Shown: positions 17,093 through 25,407, numbered from the stretch's first letter. The stretch: 64,000 nt of DNA from Paenibacillus gyeongsangnamensis (GCF_027533625.1 NZ_JAQAGZ010000022.1:102000-165999), one strand, 5' to 3'. Translations and numbers: made by a program. Notes: a model not told the origin generated them from the sequence alone.

Positions 17093-18270
17093 TTATTGTC
17101 CTTGTGCGGCATTAGATGTAAAGAATGATTCGAATTTATCAGCAGCTGCCTGGTCGGCATCCGGAGAGCGTGGCCGTAAATGTTCATTGTTGTAGTAATG
17201 CTCCCGTGTCCAAGCCTCTCCGAAATGATTTTGGCATGAACGCCTTGGTTAATAAGAATTGTAGCCGAGGTATGCCGAAGATCATGAAATCGGATGTACC
17301 GGAACCTGTTTTTCTTAACGAACTGTCGAAACCAAAGATATGGCCGCTCATGATGGAAAGGTTGTCCATCGGGATGTGAAAACATAAAAAACCAATTGCC
17401 GCCGTGCCACGCATCTCCGATGTCATTTCGTTCTTGCATTCTGTAGTCGTAATATTCTTTTAGCTCTTTAAGCATAGAACTCGGTAAAGCAACTTTTCGA
17501 ATGGATTTTTTTGTTTTTGGCTGTTTGACAATGATTTTACCTTTAAGGGCATGAATCATTGTTTGCGAAACATCCAAAACTCCATTGTTGAAATCAAGAT
17601 GCTTCCATTCAAGGCCGAGCAACTCACTCCGTCGCAAACCGGATGTAAGTGCCAATGTAATCATGACTCTCCAGTGATACGGCTCAGACTGCAACGCTCG
17701 AAGCATCTGTTCAACTTCCGCTTCATCGTAAGGAATAATCCCCTTTGAAATGACTTTTGGTTTTTGCACATCATCGACTGGGTTTCGCTTAATAATTCTC
17801 CATTCAACTGCACGTTTGAGTATGTTTTTTAAGATGCGGTGCTGAATCTCGATCGTTCCAGAGGCTAATCCTCCGTTTTTTTTATCTCCACGGCTGCCTT
17901 CCTTTTCAAGTTGATCAAGAAAGTTCACGATGTGAAGCGGTTTGATTTCTTCCAGCCTTAGATGTTGAAAGTACGGAAGAATTCGGGTCTTTAGATTAGA
18001 GTCGTAAGTATACAGTGTCTTGTGTTCCAGATGTTTTACGGCATATTTATTGCGCCATTCTTCAACAAACGACCCAAACGTCATCTTTTGCGGTGCGATA
18101 TATTCCCCTGCTTCGACTTCTTGCCGGAATTTCGCATATTCACTTTCAGCTTCTCGTTTTGTCCGACAATGTATGGTCTTAGTATGTCTAATATATTTGC
18201 CATTGGCATTTTTGCCTAGGCTTACTGTCAAGAACCAGGAATTTTCGCCTCGTTTCTGAATATTGGCCAT
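17093..18270 (-). pseudogene. int: Phage-type tyrosine integrase with C-terminal frameshift
   Basis: Site-specific recombinase, about 390 aa if repaired. Order of domains: AP2-like arm-binding start (KRGENSWFLTVSLGKNANGK), SAM-like core-binding domain near residues 60-160, then the catalytic domain with TSGLRRSELLGLEW, HDLRHTSATIL and LGHGSITTTMNIYGHAL. All R-H-R-H-Y catalytic residues are present, including Tyr in NIYGH. Just after this, near 17155-17165, the frame shifts: the alternative frame reads DADQAAADKFESFF and stops at 17093-17095, the standard end of this family. Unrepaired, the protein would read through into antisense rlmCD for hundreds of residues. Either a genuine inactivating indel or a sequencing error. 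Strong separation in GC from rlmCD supports an acquired element. Confidence 0.8.
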
Positions 18271-19018
18271 TTAAAAAAACACCTCAATTATCAGGAATTA
18301 GAGTTTGGTAATACTTAGTATTGTCCATAAATAAAAAAATGAGACCCGAGAAAGTCTCATTCGGCTTTTTACGCTCAGCATGGGCATCATCTTTAGGGTG
18401 TATGTGTATGTCTCGAGTGGGGACTGTACTTCAAAGAGGAGCGACAGCATACGTCGGGAATGGGTTTCGGAGTTTTCCTGTTTATCGAAGAGGCCGGTAA
18501 GTGCGGCCTATGAGCCGTCATCCGTGTAACTCGCGGCGGAAGATAGACCGGGATCCTGTTCAATTCTCTCGAAGTACTGCGCACGCGCCATATCAGGGAC
18601 CTGAAAAAACTCCATGAAAATTTCCGTACTGCAGTCTTTGCTCTCCCTAATCAAATTTGATTTCTTGACACACTAATATCAATGCATTTCTAATTCAGCG
18701 AATCTTGAAGATGAAAATAACTTGGTATGATTAACGTTGGCTTAATTATAATCATCTTCGACATTTCAATATTTGCTTATGATGAATTTGGATGGGGGAC
18801 TACATGACTAGAAGTATTAATATATTCAAGATTAATTCAATTCTTAATGTTATCAAAGAAGAAATAAAATAAGTAATTGGCCTTCTCTTAGTAAAATAAA
18901 ACAAAGGATCTTATTCTAATGTAGTACTCTTCAAAAAGAGAACACTCGGATGTTTATTGGTCCATCGGTTGAAGGTCCCGATGTTGAGTATGTGGAGATT
19001 GTTAGGGGCAAAGTGCGT
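18271..19018. other. AT-rich gap between integrase and recombinase
   Basis: No convincing gene. A stem-loop ATGAGAC/GTCTCAT at 18339-18360 followed by CTTTTT could end transcription. A 22-codon frame at 18804-18872 has GGGGG before its ATG but is too short to judge. From 18950 a plus frame with EIVRGKVRIPETLD runs into the IS21-like repeats; probably debris. Confidence 0.4.
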
Positions 19019-19108
19019 ATTCCGGAAACTTTGGACAGTGATTCCGGTAAGTAATGGACAGTCATTCCGTTAATGTTTGGACACGTGTTCCGGAAACTTT
19101 TGGACACC
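19019..19108. repeat. IS21-like terminal tandem repeats
   Basis: Four imperfect tandem units with the pattern ATTCCGGNAA...TTTGGACAC, at about 19019, 19041, 19063 and 19088. Multiple short repeats containing TTCCGG and TGGACA are characteristic of IS21-family ends (family knowledge). No istA/istB is nearby, so this is a solo end or relic, and the serine recombinase reading frame runs through it. Confidence 0.6.
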
Positions 19109-19719
19109 TGAACTCTCTCAAGAGGGCTCATTTCTTACGGGTATCGTCAAAGGATCAAAACACGGATCGGCAGCTGAAGAAGATGGACGATTTGGGGATT
19201 GAAGAAAGATACATATTCGTAGATAAGCAGAGCGGCAAGGATTTTGACCGGCCACGCTATAAGGCCATGAAAACGATGATCCGTGAAGGAGACCTGATTT
19301 ACCTGGACGCGCTGGATCGGCTCGGCCGCGACTATGATGGAATCATTAGGGAGTGGAAGGAGATCACCCGGGCGCTTAATGCCGATATCGTTGTGTTGGA
19401 GAATGAATCATTATTTGATAGCCGTAAGTTCAAGACGATGGGGGATTTAGGAAAGCTCCTTGAAGATCAATTCCTAAGCATGCTTTCGTATGTTGCAGAG
19501 CAGGAGCGAAAGAAGACCAAGCAACGGCAAGCCGAGGGGATCGAGGTTGCTCTTGGTAAAGGGGTTAGATTTGGTCGACCAAAACAGGAAGTGACGGAAG
19601 ACTTTAAGGCAGTGTACAGTGAATGGAAAGCCGGAAATCTTACCGCTGTATCTGCGATGAAGCAACTAGGCTTGAAGCCGAATACTTTTTATCGCAGGGC
19701 GAAAGAAATGGAAACTTAA
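19054..19719 (+). CDS. Serine recombinase (resolvase/invertase family), odd N-terminus
   Basis: Small serine recombinase of about 200 aa. The catalytic Ser is in RVSSKDQN, followed by the resolvase core (FVDKQSGKDFDRPRYKAM, LDALDRLGRDYDGI, AEQERKKTKQRQAEGI) and a C-terminal HTH (AVSAMKQLGLKPNTFYRRAK). The first strand, normally beginning M-x-x-GYxRVSS, is here fused to about 25 residues encoded by the IS21-like repeats (MDSHSVNVWTRVPETFGHL), so the native start has probably been replaced by an IS end and the gene may be dead or altered in expression. No Shine-Dalgarno is seen before ATG 19054. Likely resolvase of a lost transposon or plasmid. Confidence 0.75.
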   Translation: MDSHSVNVWTRVPETFGHLNSLKRAHFLRVSSKDQNTDRQLKKMDDLGIEERYIFVDKQSGKDFDRPRYKAMKTMIREGDLIYLDALDRLGRDYDGIIREWKEITRALNADIVVLENESLFDSRKFKTMGDLGKLLEDQFLSMLSYVAEQERKKTKQRQAEGIEVALGKGVRFGRPKQEVTEDFKAVYSEWKAGNLTAVSAMKQLGLKPNTFYRRAKEMET

Positions 19720-19749
19720 AAATCATTATTGAAATACAGCCAAATTTCT

Positions 19750-19914
19750 CCGCGGCAGCCGATTTTGCTGCCGTGGAACAATAGCAGAAAAACGGCTCTG
19801 TTCGCATCAAAAGTGAAAGAGCCGTTTTTCGCTGGATTGCTCGAAATTACACCCCAACTTCCTGAAAAAGGGGGCTGGACATGATCACAAAATCTTGGGT
19901 TTTATACATATGTC
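19750..19914 (+). repeat. Two-part 3' repeat R1
   Basis: First copy of the recurrent element. The GC hairpin CCGCGGCAGC/GCTGCCGTGG is at 19750-19776, 30 bp after the recombinase stop. The inverted-repeat half, GACATGATCACAAAATC then TTGG then GTTTTATACATATGTC, is at 19878-19914. In this copy a separate terminator is wedged between the halves. Confidence 0.75.
19789..19829 (+). terminator. Terminator after the recombinase
   Basis: AACGGCTCT (19791-19799) pairs with AGAGCCGTT (19818-19826) and ends in TTTTT. Confidence 0.8.
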
Positions 19915-20105
19915 ATTCTACTTTCACAATAGAGACATAAATTTAGACAGTTAATAGCCCCATTGAGTCATTGTAATGAAGTCCTACTTGATTAGAATTT
20001 AAGAGAAAGACTGATAATGATTAGGGTCGGCGAATGCCGATAGCTAGGCGGAAATTCCCAAATTATAATTCTAAAAGAACAGAGAGGGTGACAGTAGGTG
20101 AAGAA

Positions 20106-20441
20106 GTGGTCGGCCAGTATGCAAGGCATATGAAGCACTCTCTGAACAAGTACCTACGGATAATCCATCGTATCGCTGGCATAATCGGCTCTGTTATTGT
20201 CTTAGTTATGGCGATAACAGGAATATTACTCAATCACCGGTCATGGATCGGTTACAGCTCGAAGACGTCTTTGAAACTACAGAAGTATCTTTTTGGACTT
20301 CATTCCGGAGTTATCGGAAACGTCTCGATTAAATGGGTTACTGACTTAGGGGCTATTTGTATGATTGTTCTGAGTTTAACAGGTATTTTAATCTGGTTTA
20401 AAAGTAGCTTTAAGTCTATAAAAAGGAGAGATGACCCATGA
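20106..20441 (+). CDS. Small PepSY-associated transmembrane protein
   Basis: About 111 aa with two membrane segments. The first (RIIHRIAGIIGSVIVLVMAI then TGILLNHR) is the signature of PepSY-associated TM helices, and the second is WVTDLGAICMIVLSLTGILI before a basic tail. Such proteins sit in iron or copper reductase-like systems. GTG 20106 is chosen because AGGTGA lies 6 nt upstream; the frame is also open from ATG 20034, and ATG 20130 is another option. It overlaps the lipoprotein gene by 4 nt (ATGA), so the two are a coupled pair, and YcnI follows. Confidence 0.7.
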   Translation: MVGQYARHMKHSLNKYLRIIHRIAGIIGSVIVLVMAITGILLNHRSWIGYSSKTSLKLQKYLFGLHSGVIGNVSIKWVTDLGAICMIVLSLTGILIWFKSSFKSIKRRDDP

Positions 20442-20884
20442 GATTGCAAAGCGTTCTAGTAGTTTTGTTCATCTTACTAATTGGTTTGATTCAAACAGGG
20501 TGTAGTTCGAAACAATCGCAACAGCAACCTGCCCATAACCACACGCAGGAATCCGGATCAGCAGCGTCACCCAGCAATGCCCAAATAGGAAAAGCTATTA
20601 ATGATGAGCTGACCGGTCTTTCAAGTATCGAGGCCGCGGTTAATAAAGGTGACTTTGATAGTGCTGGTAAGTTATTCGGACCACTCCATGATGAATATCA
20701 CGCTTCCGTACTCCCACCCATCCAGGATAAAAACGCAAAACTAGCAGAAGACATGCATACTAAGTTTGATTCGCTTGACGATGCTGTAGATCAAAAAGAT
20801 AAAGATAAGATATTAAGTGCAATTAAAGCGAATAAAGATAGTCTCAACCAAGCTGCCAAAGAACTAGGTGTTACAATTAAATGA
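20438..20884 (+). CDS. Small lipoprotein, His-containing, copper-cluster associated
   Basis: 148-aa exported lipoprotein. A hydrophobic signal ends in a lipobox LIQTGC with Cys22 as the lipidation site, followed by a Gln/Ser/His linker (PAHNHTQE) and a helical domain of about 100 residues with repeated Asp/Lys. I do not recognise the mature domain; the length and helical pattern resemble small imelysin/EfeO-like or sensor domains. Translationally coupled to the PepSY-associated protein. Followed 42 nt later by repeat R2. Confidence 0.7.
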   Translation: MRLQSVLVVLFILLIGLIQTGCSSKQSQQQPAHNHTQESGSAASPSNAQIGKAINDELTGLSSIEAAVNKGDFDSAGKLFGPLHDEYHASVLPPIQDKNAKLAEDMHTKFDSLDDAVDQKDKDKILSAIKANKDSLNQAAKELGVTIK

Positions 20885-20925
20885 AATTAGACTGAAGTTG
20901 GGTTATAGTTTAATCAAAACAATGA

Positions 20926-20985
20926 ATGAGCTGCCGCGGCAGCTCATTTTGCTTCTTCACAAAATCAGTGATTTTATACATATGT
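20926..20985 (+). repeat. Two-part 3' repeat R2
   Basis: Perfect palindrome GAGCTGCCGCGGCAGCTC (20928-20945) followed by TTTT, so it can act as a terminator for the lipoprotein gene, then CTTCACAAAATC-AGT-GATTTTATACATATGTC split across 20955-20985. Confidence 0.85.
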
Positions 20986-21166
20986 CTGCTTATATAAGCT
21001 TTAATACTGCTTCGGTAATAATCCAGAACCCAAGCACACCTAATACTAACCAGCAACCTTCACGAAAAATTAAAATGCTTAATAGCTCAATCGAGCCATT
21101 GTATTAAAATAGGGATAAGCATAACAATAGAACTGTTGCATTTAAATTAAAGGGGGATTATTTTGT

Positions 21167-21799
21167 ATGAAAAAATTTCCAACAGTGGTCGCGTCTGTTT
21201 TTTTGTCCTTATTGCTTTTTGCAGGCATAGCAAGTGCACATGTTGTGGTATATCCTCAGCAAGCGACCCAAGGAACCTATGAAAAATTTACGGTTCGTGT
21301 GCCTACGGAAAAAGACATTCCGACGGTAAAGGTTGAAGTCAAAATACCGGCTGATGTGGATATTTCCCGTTTCGAGCCCAAACCAGGATGGAAATATGAC
21401 CTGACAAAAGATGCTTCTGGCAAAATAACAAGCGTGGTTTGGACGGCAACAGGCGATGGTCTTTCTTCGACCGAATTTGGTGAATTCAATATGCAGGGAA
21501 AAATTGGAGACAAAGCGACCGAACTTTCGTGGAAAGCGATCCAAACCTACAAGGACGGCAGCACGGTGGAATGGGTAGGCGCTGCCGGGTCGGATAAACC
21601 AGCTTCGGTCACGAAAATAAATGCAAAAGCACCAGCAACAGCAGCTCCAGCAAATGATCAAAAGACAGGTGGCGCGGCACTAGCGCCGAATCCAACGACG
21701 AACACTTCCAGCACCCCACTCTATCTTTCCATTGTGGCCTTGATTCTCGGTATCATTTCACTTCTAGTCTCATTCATTAAAAAAAATCCCAGTAAATGA
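21167..21799 (+). CDS. ycnI: YcnI-family copper-binding membrane-anchored protein
   Basis: 210-aa DUF1775 protein. A signal peptide (residues 1-24) is cleaved before HVVVYPQ, leaving the N-terminal His that, with a conserved Trp, binds copper in this family; VVWTATGDGLSSTEFGEF and LSWKAIQTYKDGSTVEWVG are family blocks. After a Ala/Pro/Thr linker a C-terminal TM helix (LYLSIVALILGIISLLVSFI) anchors it outside the membrane. In B. subtilis ycnI belongs to the copper-responsive ycnKJI operon; here the copper importer YcnJ is absent but a Met-rich membrane protein follows. AAAGGGGG precedes ATG 21167. Confidence 0.9.
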   Translation: MKKFPTVVASVFLSLLLFAGIASAHVVVYPQQATQGTYEKFTVRVPTEKDIPTVKVEVKIPADVDISRFEPKPGWKYDLTKDASGKITSVVWTATGDGLSSTEFGEFNMQGKIGDKATELSWKAIQTYKDGSTVEWVGAAGSDKPASVTKINAKAPATAAPANDQKTGGAALAPNPTTNTSSTPLYLSIVALILGIISLLVSFIKKNPSK

Positions 21800-21896
21800 T
21801 CTTGAATAAAAGGCACTTGCATACCTAGCAGTGCTTAATTTGGAATCCAAGACAATATGTATGACTTTGGATCATTTGGAGCTAGGGGGAATGAAA

Positions 21897-22484
21897 ATGT
21901 GGTTTTTATATACAAGCATGGTTGTCGTCATCGCCCTTACTTTGTATTGCATGAGACTTACTTATCGAAATCGGGAAAAGCTGACCTGTATGGTTGGAAT
22001 GATGATTGCCATGACCGTTGGAATGATGGCAAGTATAACGATCGGCACATTCTTAGGAATTCTGCAGCACGATCTCGTTTCGTCAACGATAGTTTCGGTT
22101 CTCTTAGGGATGTTAGCAGGGTACTGGACGGGTAAACCCATAAGTCTGATGGCTTCGATGGATGGTATGCTAGCGGGCATTATGGGTGGTATGATGGGCG
22201 CAATGCTTGGCGTCATGGTTTTAAAAACCAACACGATCATCATGTTTGTTGATGTCATTTTCCTTTTCATTATGATAGTGCTTATACAAATGGTAAACGA
22301 AGAGGTGGGTATTAAAAAAAGAAGCGGTAAAATAGGTAATGGCAGCTTTGTAATCATCGTTATGGGTATAGGTATTGTTGGCGCAATTTTATACTTGGAA
22401 AAAGACGGCTTAGATGTACCACATGATTCAAATTTGCATGGCCATATGCATTCAACGTCTATAGTTGGTGAGGATCAACGATAG
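21897..22484 (+). CDS. Methionine-rich polytopic membrane protein
   Basis: 195 aa with about five or six membrane segments. Unusually rich in Met pairs inside the membrane (MVGMMIAMTVGMMAS, MLAGIMGGMMGAMLGVMV), a pattern suited to Cu(I) or other soft-metal binding, and a His-rich C-terminal tail (HDSNLHGHMHS). ATG 21897 has AGGGGGA 6 nt upstream; an in-frame ATG at 21891 abuts the site and is less likely. Adjacent to ycnI, which supports a copper role (inference). Family not identified. Confidence 0.72.
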   Translation: MWFLYTSMVVVIALTLYCMRLTYRNREKLTCMVGMMIAMTVGMMASITIGTFLGILQHDLVSSTIVSVLLGMLAGYWTGKPISLMASMDGMLAGIMGGMMGAMLGVMVLKTNTIIMFVDVIFLFIMIVLIQMVNEEVGIKKRSGKIGNGSFVIIVMGIGIVGAILYLEKDGLDVPHDSNLHGHMHSTSIVGEDQR

Positions 22485-22514
22485 TTCCACTAATCAAGAA
22501 TATCTAAAACCAAG

Positions 22515-22540
22515 AGGATCCACCGTGGCGGATCCTTTTT
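22515..22540 (+). terminator. Rho-independent terminator
   Basis: AGGATCC (22515-22521) pairs with GGATCCT (22530-22536) and TTTT follows; closes the copper cluster. Confidence 0.85.
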
Positions 22541-22653
22541 GACATATGTACAAAACACCGGCTGTGGTGAACAAGTCCATATAAAACGACGAAGGAGCTG
22601 CCGCGGCAGCTCCTTTTACATGTTCACAAAATCTAGCGTTTGATACATATGTC
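22541..22653 (+). repeat. Two-part 3' repeat R3 with an extra half-copy
   Basis: A degenerate inverted-repeat half (GACATATGTACAAAACACC, 22541-22559) is followed by a full copy: palindrome AGGAGCTGCCGCGGCAGCTC (22593 on), TTTT, then ACATGTTCACAAAATC-TAGC-GTTTGATACATATGTC ending at 22653. Confidence 0.82.
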
Positions 22654-22820
22654 CTTGCCATATCTAAACGTGCTTCTTTGCTAGGATTCGGTGGGACTAC
22701 ATCTATTAACTTTTTTTTGTCAAAATCCGACGATATATATATAGCTTGCTAAACAATAGGCAGAAGTATTCACCCTAGCGTATCGAGGGTGTCTACAGGT
22801 CTGGAAAGTGGAGATTGATA

Positions 22821-23474
22821 GTGAAATATACAGGCAGAATCGTCATTACGACTGTTGCTATGGCGTTGATAGGGACAGCCAGGATTTATGGCAGTATATA
22901 TTACAATTACCCCCTGTTAAAAATACCTTCCATAGGGATTCTTGCTATACTGATTTGCTGGTGGTTAGGCAGCGAATATGACAAGGTCAAATTTTACTCT
23001 GAAAAAGACGCCTTGACCGAAATCTACAACAGAAGATTCGTCATCCAAACAATCCCCAGACTTCTTGGGAAAATGAAAAGAAATAAAAACTTAACTTTGT
23101 TTCTTATCGATGTAGATAACTTTAAAAAGATTAATGATACATACGGACATGAAATGGGAGATAAAGTGCTTCAATATATTTCGAGAATCTTGTTATCGAA
23201 TACAACAAAAAAGGATATTGTTGCTCGATGGGCGGGAGATGAGTTCTTGATAATTTCCCCCTATTCAGACGAAGAGATTGGTGATGTAATGATAAAAAAA
23301 GTCAAAAATGCATTAAAAAATTTATCTGAAGAAATAAATATGGACGTTTCTGTTACCATTGGAACTTCTATGTACCCTGATGACGCCAAAACATTGGATG
23401 CTTTACTTCATACGGCAGATCGTGAAATGTATGGAATGAAGTCCACGATAAAAAGCATTCCTGCAGCAGACTAA
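22821..23474 (+). CDS. Membrane-bound GGDEF protein (diguanylate cyclase, AGDEF variant)
   Basis: 217-aa signalling enzyme that would make cyclic di-GMP from two GTP. Two N-terminal membrane segments (residues 6-22 and 32-48) precede the GGDEF domain: EKDALTEIYNRRF, FLIDVDNFKKINDTYGHEMG and the catalytic loop WAGDEFLII, in which the first Gly of GGDEF is Ala. AGDEF variants are often still active. No RxxD inhibitory site is seen before the loop. Start GTG 22821 has GGAGA 7 nt upstream; TTG 22815 is the alternative. No sensory domain beyond the membrane helices. Confidence 0.85.
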   Translation: MKYTGRIVITTVAMALIGTARIYGSIYYNYPLLKIPSIGILAILICWWLGSEYDKVKFYSEKDALTEIYNRRFVIQTIPRLLGKMKRNKNLTLFLIDVDNFKKINDTYGHEMGDKVLQYISRILLSNTTKKDIVARWAGDEFLIISPYSDEEIGDVMIKKVKNALKNLSEEINMDVSVTIGTSMYPDDAKTLDALLHTADREMYGMKSTIKSIPAAD

Positions 23475-23559
23475 TTAACATTGGAACTTAATAAAGAAAA
23501 AGCAGAAGTTCTTAGGTAAAGACTGAACTATCGGGTACGTTAGTTCAATCAAAACGATG

Positions 23560-23619
23560 AAGGAGCTGCCAAGGCAGCTCCTTTACTTATGCACAAAATC
23601 TGGCGTTTGGTACATCTGA
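23560..23619 (+). repeat. Two-part 3' repeat R4
   Basis: Palindrome AGGAGCTGCC-AA-GGCAGCTCCT (23561-23582) then a more diverged inverted-repeat half GCACAAAATC-TGGC-GTTTGGTACATCTGAT ending near 23619; 86 nt after the GGDEF gene. Confidence 0.78.
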
Positions 23620-23763
23620 TTTGAACATCTTTAAGAACTGAAAAAAATTCCGCCAGCATCTTCATAAATCGAAAGTTTTGTGAAAGACAATTTTCAACAG
23701 ATTAGATGATTTCTAGCTCTTATACTGATGATTTTCGTGAATTTATAGGGGAGGGAGAGAAAA

Positions 23764-23913
23764 ATGGATCACATCGCAAAAATAAAAGGAGAGATTGAAA
23801 GATTACGATCACACCTTGTTGATTTTGGGATGAAATGTGGTGATTTACATCAAGAAGAGGTCGTACATCTTAGTCAAAAGTTGGACGAATTGATCATTAG
23901 TTATTATAGATAA
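23764..23913 (+). CDS. Spo0E-like sporulation regulatory phosphatase (49 aa)
   Basis: Short gene below common length cut-offs. Product of 49 aa predicted as a two-helix hairpin, with the family motif VVHLSQKLDELIISYY at the C-terminus that contacts Spo0A; family members dephosphorylate Spo0A-P and delay sporulation. GGGAGG lies 10 nt before ATG 23764. The N-terminal helix (IAKIKGEIERLRSHL) fits the family. Followed 44 nt later by repeat R5. It is monocistronic as far as can be seen. Confidence 0.82.
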   Translation: MDHIAKIKGEIERLRSHLVDFGMKCGDLHQEEVVHLSQKLDELIISYYR

Positions 23914-23956
23914 ACGATGACCAAGGATTTGGATACTAAAATAGCTTAGAAAACTG

Positions 23957-24021
23957 TCAAAGGAGCAGCCGCGGCTGCTCCTTTGACTTGCTCACAAAAT
24001 CCAGGGTTTTATACATATGTC
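23957..24021 (+). repeat. Two-part 3' repeat R5
   Basis: Long palindrome with GGAGCAGCCGCGGCTGCTCC at its centre (23957-23986), then CTCACAAAATC-CAGG-GTTTTATACATATGTC ending 24021. Confidence 0.85.
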
Positions 24022-24158
24022 CGGTGGTTATCGCTCAACTAAACGGGCAGTTTAGCTGAATATTTGATATTCCCTGATGCAACAGCCCGAATGTGCTGTT
24101 CGAGAAGCAAATTCATTGAATTTCGGGCAACACTCGGACTGCCGGACCCACCGAACGT

Positions 24159-24193
24159 AAAGACGCCAACCAATTGTTGGCCAGCGTCTTTTT
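24159..24193. terminator. Bidirectional terminator of the GntR gene
   Basis: AAAGACGC (24159-24166) pairs with GCGTCTTT (24184-24191), with a CCAAC/GTTGG inner stem; lies just beyond the minus-strand stop at 24200. Confidence 0.8.
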
Positions 24194-24199
24194 GAATTA

Positions 24200-24880
24200 T
24201 TAGGGCCTTAACATGTTGAGCAGCAGCGAAACATCGTTGGCCGAGCCTACAGTAATGAGCTTTTTGTTTGCCGCATCCACAAATTTTTTAACATTCTCCG
24301 CCAGATCCATGGTCGTCACGATCACATCAGCTCTGCGTATCGCCTCATTCCGCACTTCTTCCGGCGACGATATGTCGATCTTTTCAATTTCGGCGGCGGT
24401 GATCCGTTTAATCTCGTCCAAATAAAAGAAACAAGAGCTTAGTTTACACTCGAAAAAGAGATACCGGGGCTTTCGTTTGAGGGGCTGCCCAAACAGCTGC
24501 ACGAAAGCGAGTCCCGAAAGCAGCACGTTCTCTGCATTATAGCCTGATTCGTAGGCCTCCTTAATAAATTGCTCGACGAACGGAAAGTATGCGTTTTGTT
24601 TTTTGAATTCCTCGATTTTGTTTTTTTCCGCGATCTGTGTTCCCCGGCCCTTTTGAATGACCAAGAGGCCTTCCTCTTTCAACTGCGAGTACACCCATTG
24701 AATCGTATTCCGGTTAATGGAGAGCTGATCCGCGAGTTGGTTCGTCGAGGGCAGCGAATCCCCCGGCTCAAGCAAATCTTTTCCAATCAGCCATTTGATC
24801 TGTTCCTTGATTTGAACGTTAATCGGCAAATGGGATTTGGTGTCTATTGTAAAAAGTATGTTCGAATCGTCCATTTCCAT
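24200..24880 (-). CDS. GntR-family transcriptional regulator (YhcF/YtrA-like HTH)
   Basis: 226 aa. Residues about 10-75 form the winged helix (LPINVQIKEQIKWLIGKD, LPSTNQLADQLSINRNTIQW, EEGLLVIQKGRGTQIAE). The remaining 150 residues are a separate ligand-type domain (DVIVTTMDLAENVKKFVDA) reminiscent of the periplasmic-binding or GABA-like C-terminal domains, which I cannot name with certainty. ATG 24880 is used; TTG 24886 is possible. It is divergent from the DsrE-like gene and the perfect palindrome at 24993-25008 in the shared region is its likely operator. Confidence 0.8.
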   Translation of the reverse strand: MEMDDSNILFTIDTKSHLPINVQIKEQIKWLIGKDLLEPGDSLPSTNQLADQLSINRNTIQWVYSQLKEEGLLVIQKGRGTQIAEKNKIEEFKKQNAYFPFVEQFIKEAYESGYNAENVLLSGLAFVQLFGQPLKRKPRYLFFECKLSSCFFYLDEIKRITAAEIEKIDISSPEEVRNEAIRRADVIVTTMDLAENVKKFVDAANKKLITVGSANDVSLLLNMLRP

Positions 24881-24956
24881 AACCAACTTTCTTAATTAGC
24901 TAGGCAATCCAGTTATGGTTAGAATAATGAACAATTCGTGAAAAAGCAAGTGGCTG

Positions 24957-25008
24957 TTGACAAAATAAAGTGCGAGGAATATTATTATATCAGGTTAACT
25001 AGTTAACC
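24957..25008 (+). promoter_or_regulatory. SigA-type promoter with palindromic operator upstream of the DsrE gene
   Basis: TTGACA (24957-24962), 17-bp spacer, TATTAT (24980-24985). The perfect palindrome GGTTAACTAGTTAACC (24993-25008) lies over the start-site region, with a further half-site TTAGTTAA at 25015, a placement that suits repression, probably by the divergent GntR protein. Confidence 0.75.
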
Positions 25009-25051
25009 AATAAATTAGTTAATATAAAAAATTTGAGAAGGAGAGTCAAAT

Positions 25052-25402
25052 ATGAAAAAAGTGGCTATTTTTGTTCACGCTGGTGAAAAAGAACTGGTAA
25101 GAGCGATTCATGGATTGTTATACGCAGACGAAATCCACGCTGCCGGCGATAAAGTGAGATTGATATTTGACGGTGAAGGAACGCTATGGGTCCGCCGTTT
25201 CGAAGACCCAAGCCATCCGATGAATCCACTGTATAAAAAAGTCAAGGCTTTGGGTGTGATCGAGGCTTGTGAACATTGCGCCCAGGCCTTCGGGGTAACG
25301 GAAGACATTCAAAAAGCAAACATTATATCGGCAAAAGATAACGAAGGCCATGCAAGTATTGGGAAACTAATCTCTGAAGATTATCAAATTATTACGCTGT
25401 AA
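25052..25402 (+). CDS. DsrE-family protein
   Basis: 116-aa small soluble protein of the DsrE/F sulfur-relay-like fold. MKKVAIFVHAGEKELVRAI is the typical first strand-helix, VRLIFDGEGTLWV follows, and the conserved Cys region is IEACEHCAQAFG near residues 73-84. Family members handle persulfide sulfur or are uncharacterised. GGAG lies 9 nt upstream of ATG 25052. A decayed paralogue with the same blocks is at 63370-63711. Probably controlled by the divergent GntR regulator. Confidence 0.83.
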   Translation: MKKVAIFVHAGEKELVRAIHGLLYADEIHAAGDKVRLIFDGEGTLWVRRFEDPSHPMNPLYKKVKALGVIEACEHCAQAFGVTEDIQKANIISAKDNEGHASIGKLISEDYQIITL

Positions 25403-25407
25403 GGATA

